Part shown: positions 57,148-64,000 of the stretch, piece after piece
Layout: the number at the start of each line of letters is the position of its first letter
Numbering within the stretch: the stretch's first letter is position 1
Origin: Riptortus pedestris
Lineage: Eukaryota > Arthropoda > Insecta > Hemiptera > Alydidae
Reading direction: 5' to 3'
Assembly: GCA_019009955.1 (NCBI GenBank)
Contig: CM032228.1
Span: 228,537,001-228,601,000 of the forward strand
Length of the DNA stretch: 64,000 nt
Translations under genes and position numbers: made by a program
Notes under the pieces: generated by a model
The model's input: the letters and a program-made list of their open reading frames with translations, nothing else
Told to the model about the DNA's origin: nothing
Databases searched by the model: none

Positions 57148-59525
57148 GTCTGTCTGTCAAGTAGGTCTGTCAGTCTTTGTCATTAAGTATGACCGGCCTA
57201 CTTTCTCAACTTGTGACATCCTCTAGACGATAACACATATACTGACAGAATGCCGTAAACGACATCAGGACTTACCCTACGACTTACATGAACTATTGAC
57301 AGAAGGCAGCCCATACATTAACAACATATTCTCATACCTACACAAAATTGTGACAACATTTAACATGCAAATTAAGTCTGTGGTGTACAACAAAATTTAA
57401 AATTATACTATTAATTAATCATCCACCAACTATACACTTTTTTTTTGGTATTATTGCTAAGTTATTTGTTATTATTACTTGTTGTTAAGGTATTTGTTAT
57501 TATTACTTGTTGTTAAGGTATTTGTTATTATTACTTGTTGTTAAGGTATTTGTTATTATTACTTGTTGTTAAGGTATTTGTTATTATTACTTGTTGTTAA
57601 GGTATTTGTTATTATTACTTGTTGTTAAGGTATTTGTTATTATTACTTGTTGTTAAGGTATTTGTTATTATTACTTGTTGTTAAGGTATTTGTTATTATT
57701 GCTTGTTGTTAAGGTATTTGTTATTATTACTTGTTGTTAAGGTATTTGTTATTATTGCTTGTTGTTAAGGTATTTGTTATTATTACTTGTTGTTAAGGTA
57801 TTTGTTATTATTACTTGTTGTTAAGGTATTTGTTATTATTACTTGTTGTTAAGGTATTTGTTATTATTACTTGTTGTTAAGATATTTGTTATTATTACTT
57901 GTTGTTAAGGTATTTGTTATTATTACTTGTTGTTAAGGTATTTGTTATTATTACTTGTTGTTAAGATATTTGTTATTATTACTTGTTGTTACAGGTATTT
58001 GTTATTCATCAATTGTTGTTCAAGGTATTTGTTATTATTACTATGTTGCTTAAATGGAAGATATTTGTTATTATTACTTGTTGTTAAGGTATTCTGATTA
58101 TCTATCACTGGTTGTTTAAGGTATTTGTTATTATTACATTGCTTCGAATTAAGGCTATTTGTTATTATTTACTTGTTTGTTAAGGAATTTGCTTATTATT
58201 TACTTGCTTGTTAAGTGCCATATTTGTTTATTATCACTTGTTGTTAAAGGTATTTGTTATTATTACTTGTTTTTAAGGTATTTGTTTTTATTGCTTGTTT
58301 GTTAAAGGATATTTGTTATTATTGCTTGTTGTTAAGGTAATTTGTTATTTATTGCTTGTTGTTAAGGTATTTTTTATTATTACTTGTTGTATAAGGTTAT
58401 TTCGTTATTATTACTTGTTAGTTTAAGCGTATTTATCATTTTTACTATTTTTTTAATGTTCATTATTTCATAATTAAATCAATAAATAACCTGTAAAAAT
58501 AAAAAAAATAACAATTTATTAAAGGTCAATTGTACTATTCATCCACTTGTTGTTAAATGAATTTTGTTATATTATTACTTGTTGTTAAGGTATTTAGTAT
58601 ATTGATACTTGTATATAAGGTATTTGTTATATTATTGTCACTAGTTTGTTAAGGTATTTTGTTATTACTACTTGTTTGATACGTGAATTTGTTATTATGC
58701 TTGTTGTTAAGGTATTTGCTTATTATTGCTTGTTGTTAAATGTATTCGTTATTATTACTTGTTGTTAACGGTATTTGTTATTATATTACTTGTTGTTAAG
58801 GTATTTATTATTGTTACCTAGTTGTTAAGGTAATTGTTATTATTGTTTCTAGTTGTTTGGTATTTGTTATTTATTGTTCTAGTTGTTAAGGTATTTGTTA
58901 TTATTACTTGTTGCATAAGGTATTTGTTATTGTTTTCTTGTTGTTAAGGTGTTTGTTATTATTACTTGTTGTTATCCGGTATTTGATTTTTTTACTTGTT
59001 GCTATGGTATTTGTTATTATTACTTTGTTGTTAAGGTATTTATTATTGTTACTAGTTGCGTTTAGGTATTTATTATTGTTACTTGTTCTTAAGGTATTTA
59101 TTATTATTACTTGTTGTTAAGGTATTTGTTATTATTACTTGTTTAGTGGTAAGGTTATTTGTTATTTTTACTTGTTGCTAAGGTATTTGTTATTGTTTAT
59201 GGTTGTTATAGGTATATGTATTATAGTTACTAGTTGTTATGGTATTTATTATTGTTTACTTGTTGTTATGGTACTTATTATTATTACTTGTTGTTATGGT
59301 ATTTGTTATTATTACTTGTTGTTAAGGTATTTGTTATTATTACTTGTTGTTAAGGTATTTGTTATTATTACTTGTTGTTAAGGTATTTGTTATTATTACT
59401 TATTGTTAAGGTATTTACTACTGTTACTTGTTGTTAAGGTATTTTTTGTTATTGTTACCTACTGTTACTTTTGAAAGGGCAAATCACCTTCGATGTGGTG
59501 CCCATGAATAAATAATAATAATAAT
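57148..59525 (+). mobile_element. 5'-truncated LINE with minisatellite 3' UTR and TAA tail
   Basis: It is flanked by GGGTATTCTT (57138-57147) and GGGTATTTTT (59526-59535), a near-perfect 10-bp target duplication. It begins with the end of LINE ORF2 (THILTECRKRHQD, LHELLTEGSPYIN ... ending TAA at 57398-57400, one upstream in-frame stop). It continues through a 2-kb 28-bp-unit array and ends GGCAAATCACCTTCGATG, GTGGTGCCCATGAATAA and (TAA)n. Orientation, 5' truncation, tail and duplication are all as expected for target-primed insertion. TAA tails are known in the I group. Confidence 0.82.
57451..59465 (+). repeat. 28-bp minisatellite inside the LINE 3' UTR
   Basis: The unit (e.g. 57490-57517) begins GTATTTGTTATTATTACTTG and ends TTGTTAAG. 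About 20 nearly identical units occupy 57451-58000. From about 58000 to 59270 units are disturbed by many 1-4-nt insertions and deletions. A few regular units return at 59270-59420. The total is about 70 unit-equivalents. Reading through the array yields spurious Leu/Val-rich frames. Confidence 0.95.
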
Positions 59526-60890
59526 GGGTATTTTTATTCTAACTGCAGCTCTAAAAGTCAATCATTTGAACTCTATTGAGTTATTCGATTCTTCATATAG
59601 CTGCTCAAGATATGTATCTGTAATGAGCCGTGACAGGTTCGATTTCCTATTGAACAGTTTGAGGTTCGGCGACAAGAATTCAACGCGGATGTGCGCAAAA
59701 ACTGCTGACAAGTATCCGCACATATTCCTTGAAAATTTCGCCAGGTGTCTTATGTTTTTATAATGCAGAAGGAATTTATAAACCTGGCTCATACCTAACC
59801 AATTCAAAAACACCCAAAATGAATGAGCAAGCTTAGTATGGGTTTCGCCGGCAAGGCTACCCCTTCAATCGATGTTACATCCTCGTCCAAACCTACAAAA
59901 TACAGGCTATCAAACTAGTAGTCGCTGCCCTATGTGACGTAAATAACCAAATATTTAGTTAATCCGCTATGCCTGTTTACTTGGAAAAAATACATAGGGT
60001 GGTATAAAAACAGATATTCCTCATGACAATTCATTTTGTAAAAGCAAGTGACGCGATCCATTTGTGCAGAACTAAACGGAATATGCTCGATGATAGCTCG
60101 ATGGAATTAGAATAGAGTTTACGCTCAATACTGTTATGGCAGACAGATAATGGTAAAAAAACCACCTATCCACCTAACAATCGCTCCAGAAGACGTTACG
60201 AAAGGACACAAAGGAAATACCGCTAGAGCTGAAAAATTAAAAGACCAGAAAAGGATGGGTACATTCACTGTTTTGTTTACCTTTCAATTTTCATTCTTTT
60301 TCTCCCCCCCCCCCCCTTTTTTTTTCCCTTACGACAAAGATATGGTTATGCGTATCGCTGCAAAGCAATGTCGAAAAAGAAAAAAAAAATGCATGCCTCT
60401 CTTTTGATCCACCACTCACGAAGAAAGGTGCAAATATCTCCATCGGGAAATACCAGAAATAGTAGAATTTTATAACTCTACAGAAGGGAGCAAATTTGAC
60501 ACTGTTTTTGATGAGATGTGTAGCAACAATGTCATGACAACAGGCACGACGCCCTATGCTGGCCTCTATTTCGCATATTTTTCAACATCATCAATGCAGA
60601 CATTCGATAAATTCCTTCATGTAATATATGTATCACAACTCTGGATGAGCAAGCTCATGTTTTACCTGCCCAACCTGAAAAGAAAAATTTTCAGAAGCTT
60701 CTCCCCCACTGTGAAACAAAAACTACTCAGAGACAGAAGATTCTCGTAGAACCCTGCTAAAAAGAAGATCTTGCATGCGTTCTGCCTGGCCGAGATTGAG
60801 AATAATGACACGCTTTTCCTGATGCAACTGTATAAAAAGTACATGTGCCTTCAGCATCAAAGATTAACCATATGCTGTGAATGTTACAAA
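59526..60890 (+). pseudogene. piggyBac transposase, middle and C-terminal part
   Basis: It resumes directly after the LINE with GIFILTAALKVNHLNSIELFD and MSRDRFDFLLNSLRFGD, the conserved MSRDRF..I...LRFDD block of piggyBac. Around 59900, KIQAIKLVVAALCD resembles the KYGIK...LCD stretch. At about 60455-60600, PEIVEFYNSTEGS and DEMCSNN match the VEFYNSTKGGVD.FDEM block. The end (KYMCLQHQRLTICCECYKLNF, about 60840-60890) looks like the Cys-rich C-terminus. Stops and shifts are frequent, and 60240-60320 contains C and T homopolymers that disrupt the frame. Confidence 0.72.
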
Positions 60891-61267
60891 TTAAATTTCT
60901 TATCAGTTTGTTCTATGCTAATTATATAATTTTTGCGGGGTATCAAGACAAAGCAATGACGATTTTTTTCAAATTAATAAAAAATTGTGATTTTATAGCC
61001 TCGTTTTTTTTCAGTAACCTCAGATCAGAATAGGTTATGCATGTGGCGAACATCTCTATTTGGGGAGAGGGGCTGCATGAGTTATGCATTCTAGGGTTAA
61101 TTATTTATATTTTGATATATAAAAGGCAACGAGAAACAACTTCGTGTACTTTAGGCCAACTTACTTCATTCCTGCTTTCGTTCCCTTGGAACTCTAGGCT
61201 TCCTTCTTTTTGGAACCATTTGACTTCCAGAATGTGTCTATTAAAATTATATTTACAGTAGAATTTA

Positions 61268-61617
61268 GTTCTGTGAAATTCTGAAATTCACAAAAGACGG
61301 CACTGCACTGTTCTTTACTTCGCGACACTAAACTGTTGATTACAGACACGACGCAACACTTTTCTTCATGGCACAATACTTTACCGCACTGCTCTAAGTC
61401 GCACTGTAGCGCTCAAAATCCCTCTAAGACCGTCGAGCGTCCACTGAACTCTCGGGGTACTGTGAGAGTCCCTTATATATACCTGTAGAAGGGGCTAGGC
61501 AAGGAAAGGTCCAGAATTTCCTGGAAGGCCTTAATTAGATTCTGCCTGGGGCCCTACTTAGAATGGCTCTAATTAGCTTCGCCCGTTCCACTAGTCTTTG
61601 TTCCTCCTTTCACGGGG

Positions 61618-61620
<3 letters not shown>
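61268..61620 (-). mobile_element. Ty3/gypsy LTR fragment
   Basis: ATTCACAAAAGACGGCACTGCACTG, CTTTACTTCGCGACACTAAACTG and CTCTAAGTCGCACTGTAGC match the R/U3 part of the LTRs at 689 and 54094. TATA-like TTATATATACC lies near 61472. The terminal TGTTACG end is missing. The downstream part differs from the other LTRs. Confidence 0.65.

Positions 61621-61680
<60 letters not shown>
61620..61680. repeat. (TA)n microsatellite
   Basis: A TA tract of about 30 units directly before a minus-oriented family B array. Confidence 0.95.
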
Positions 61681-61685
<5 letters not shown>

Positions 61686-63193
61686 GTAACCTCTGTCTGT
61701 ACATTGATTTTTTCGCGAAATTTCACGATAACTTTTCGTTTTACATGTCATAGACACCATAACTGCATTTTGTTTCTTTGGTGTCTGTTTGTTTGTTTGT
61801 TTGTTTATTTGTTTGTTTGTTTGTTTGTTACTTTTTCACGCATAAACAGCCGAACCGAATTTTATGAAACTTGGTATGTATATTACTACTAACCCAACTT
61901 AGACTTTAGGCTATATTAATTTCCTCTGAGACGAACAGGAGTGGGGGTTATAAGGGGTGCCAGAAATTAAAAATAGCGATATTTCGTTTCCTATTAGGTT
62001 TTCGGCAAATATGAACATAACAAAAGTTGTTTATTTTGTTATTTAGAGTAACTTTTGTTATATACACTTTTTTCGTATACCGAATTATAAACGAGATATA
62101 CGCTAAAACCTATAGCGGAAGTGAACAATTTTATTTGGGACAAAAGATCCAACCAAAATAAATAAAACTTGGCATATATAATAGCAATAACGCTTTCATT
62201 ATAACAAGCCATACCAACATTTCTAGGGACGGGCAAGAGTGAGGGTTATGAGGGATGCCAGAAATTAAAAATAGCGATATTTCGTTTCGAATTGGTTTCT
62301 TGGCAAATATGAACATAACAAAAGTTGTTTATTTTGTTATTTAGAGTAACGTTTGTCATATACAGTTTTGTCGTATACTTCGTCTTAAGTATAAGTGAGT
62401 TATACGTTATTGTTTGTTTGTTTATTTGTTTGTTTATTTGTTTGTTACATTTTCACTCATAAACGGCTGAACCGAATTTTATGAAACTAGGTAAGTATAG
62501 TACTACTAACCCAACTTAGACTTTAGTCTATATTAATATTCTCTGATACGAACAAGAGTGGGGGTTAGAAGGACGGCCTGAAAGTAAAAATAGTGATCTT
62601 TCGTTTCCTTTTGGGTTTTCGGCAATTATGCACATAACAAAAGTTGTTTATTTTGTTATTTATAGTAACTTTTGTTATATACACTTTTTTCGTATACCGA
62701 ATAATAAACGAGATATACGCTAAAACCTATAGCGGAAGTGAACAATTTTATTTGGGACAAACGACCCAACCGAATTAAATAAAATTCCGTATGTGAATTA
62801 ACACTAACTCCTTCATGATAATAAGCTGTACCATTATTTCTAGAGACGAGCAGGAGTGGGGTTGTAGGGGAGACCTGAAATTAAAAATGGCAATATTTCA
62901 TTTCCTATAGAATTTTAGGCAATTATGCACATAACAAAAGTAGTTTATTTTTTTATTTGAAGTAACTTTTGTTATATACACTTTTGTCCTATACCTAAGT
63001 ATAAATGAGTTATACGTTAAAAAATACTGCGGAAGTCAACAATTTTATTTGACTCAAAAAACTCAACCGAACTAAACCAAACTCGGTATATGTATTAGCA
63101 CTAACGCTTTCATTATAACAAGCCATACCAACATTTCTAGGGACGGGCAGGAGTGGGGGTTATAAGGAAGGTCTGAAATTAAAAATACCAATA
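61681..63193 (-). mobile_element. Family B array, five unit cores, interrupted by Tigger
   Basis: It opens with the terminal block AATTGTAACCTCTGTCTGTAC and a GTTTGTTTGTTTATTTG repeat. Unit cores (AGGAGTGGGGGTT or close variants) lie near 61937, 62234, 62552, 62851 and 63148, spacing about 297-318. A second GTTTGTTTATTTG plus CATAAACGGCTGAACC block at about 62410 suggests two elements fused. The array stops at AATACCAATA where the second Tigger begins, inside the usual AAAAATAGCGATATTTCG block. Confidence 0.8.
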
Positions 63194-64000
63194 CAGTGGA
63201 ATCCCGATATTTTGTATCCCGATTATTCGTATTTCCGGATAATTCGTACAAACTTGCCGGTCCTTAGAGAAAATCCCGATATATGGTATAAATAACCCCT
63301 CGGTAATTCGTATCAATTTTATGTTCGAGGTCACCTAAAAACGTCTTATAATTCGTATTTCCAGTGCTAAACAACTCGTTAATTCGTACTGTTTGCAAGA
63401 GACCAGAGAGCAGAATGAGTGCGAGATAATTTTCCGAGGAAACCACGTAATTCCTACTGTTTTTACAGAGACAAAGGGGAGAGCGAGTGAGAGAGACAAC
63501 TTTTCTATGAACTCTCGTATGAAATTCGAACTTTTTTCACTGAAAGGGAAAGGTTTAGGAATTTCATTGATCTTTTCTTACAAAGTTTTTTTCCTTTCTA
63601 CAATTCAGTCTCGTTTCTGTTACCGTTGTGATAAGTTACCATGCCCCCGAAAAATGTTAGCCTCTCTATTAAAGAGAAACAACAAATTATAAACGCCGTC
63701 GCTAGTGGTTGTAAGCAAATTGATGTATCCAAACGTTTTAACGTCCCTCGTTCCACAATAACATCGATTCTAAAGAACAAAGATAAAATTACATCCCAGT
63801 CATCGGACAGCAAAATAAAACGCTTCAAGACTGGCGATTATCCACAACTTGAAGATAAGGTAAAACAATGGTTCGCGCAAGCAAGAAATTCAAATGTACC
63901 AGTTGGAGGAAATATTTTAAGGGAAAAAGCCCGAGTTTTTGCAGAAAAAATGGGTATTGAAGACTTTCGTGCAAGTGATGGATGGTTCGACAGATTTAAA
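63194..64000 (+). mobile_element. Second Tigger/pogo-type transposon, 5' part
   Basis: It starts CAGTGGAATCCCGATA after TA (63192-63193), with ATTCGTA motifs repeated about five times to 63390, comparable in layout to the TATAACGAA motifs of the first Tigger but different in sequence. It contains an open transposase start and runs off the window, so the other TIR is not seen. Confidence 0.85.
63641..64000 (+). CDS. Tigger/pogo-family transposase, N-terminal 120 codons (partial)
   Basis: The ATG at 63641 opens a frame without a stop to the window edge (120 codons). Residues 1-50 are a CENP-B-type N-terminal helix-turn-helix (SLSIKEKQQIINAVASG ... PRSTITSILKNKD). Residues 70-120 are the start of the second CENP-B-type DNA-binding domain (EDKVKQWFAQARNSN, then EKMGIEDFRASDGWFDRFK). 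It aligns in order with the complete 482-aa protein at 47422 but is clearly a different lineage. The DDE domain lies outside the window, so intactness is unknown. Confidence 0.88.
   Translation, partial: MPPKNVSLSIKEKQQIINAVASGCKQIDVSKRFNVPRSTITSILKNKDKITSQSSDSKIKRFKTGDYPQLEDKVKQWFAQARNSNVPVGGNILREKARVFAEKMGIEDFRASDGWFDRFK

Larger units (their letters stand above)
56207..61096 (+). mobile_element. Decayed piggyBac element interrupted by a LINE
   Basis: TTAA at 56203-56206 is followed, after AG, by CCCGAGAATTGCATAAC. The right end, GTTATGCATTCTAGGG (61081-61096), is its imperfect inverted copy and is followed by TTAA (61097-61100). These resemble piggyBac ends (CCCTAGA.., TTAA target). The interior carries broken piggyBac transposase coding sequence on + in two parts, 56510-57137 and 59526-60890, separated by a 5'-truncated LINE. 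Confidence 0.78.

Noticed and set aside
57420..59465. Leu/Val-rich membrane-like frames (e.g. 58908-59120, 59139-59381)
   Set aside because: They are read-through of the 28-bp minisatellite in the LINE 3' UTR.

Overview
This window looks like repeat-dense, AT-rich intergenic or intronic DNA from an animal, most likely an arthropod. That assignment rests on the set of mobile elements: Tigger/pogo, piggyBac and Transib/RAG1-like DNA transposons, a Ty3/gypsy element whose Gag starts with a SAP domain and which uses a tRNA-Leu-type primer site, a LINE with an RNase H-like C-terminus and a TAA tail, and a DINE-1/Helentron-like family. The species cannot be named from the sequence. I recognise no host gene, rRNA or tRNA in the 64 kb. 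Almost every short open frame lies in simple sequence or inside a repeat.

The commonest component, called HINE here, is a non-autonomous Helentron-like (DINE-1-like) family with about 25 full, partial or decayed copies from 2.5 to 50 kb. A typical copy starts with a short palindrome (AGCAGATTTCCC, TTAA, GGGAAATC[A/T]GCT) and has a (TA)n tract about 120 bp inside. The subterminal inverted copy GGGAAATCTGCT lies near the 3' end, followed by a GC-rich stem-loop (CGCAGCCCCTGCG) and a terminal ACTTTT. A second family, B, consists of roughly 300-bp units in tandem and sits in or beside (TA)n tracts, often those of HINE copies.

Layout: 0-2.5 kb, a solo LTR and a (CA)n tract. 2.5-22.8 kb, many HINE copies in both orientations, an 840-bp foldback, a second palindrome and a broken AT-rich small gene. 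22.8-31.2 kb, a piggyBac relic, HINE copies, a possible captured spliced gene fragment, family B and a second solo LTR. 31-39.9 kb, HINE and family B copies including a head-to-tail HINE junction, a distant inverted repeat and a foldback. 39.9-46.1 kb, a small piggyBac derivative, a LINE relic, a BEL-like primer-site motif and a Transib/RAG1-like relic with terminal repeats and a 5-bp target duplication. 46.3-51.3 kb, a full-length, apparently intact Tigger transposon inserted in a (TA) tract between a HINE copy and a family B copy. 51.4-54.7 kb, a Ty3/gypsy element that has lost reverse transcriptase, RNase H and the integrase core. 56.2-61.1 kb, a decayed piggyBac element with recognisable ends, split by a 5'-truncated LINE that carries a 2-kb, 28-bp-unit minisatellite. 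61.3-64 kb, an LTR fragment, a family B array and a second Tigger-like element whose transposase frame is open to the window edge.

The only convincing intact protein genes are the two Tigger transposases, one complete and one cut by the window edge. All other coding remnants (gag/pro, piggyBac, Transib, LINE) are broken. The nesting gives a relative order: HINE and family B came before the Tigger insertions, and piggyBac came before the LINE.
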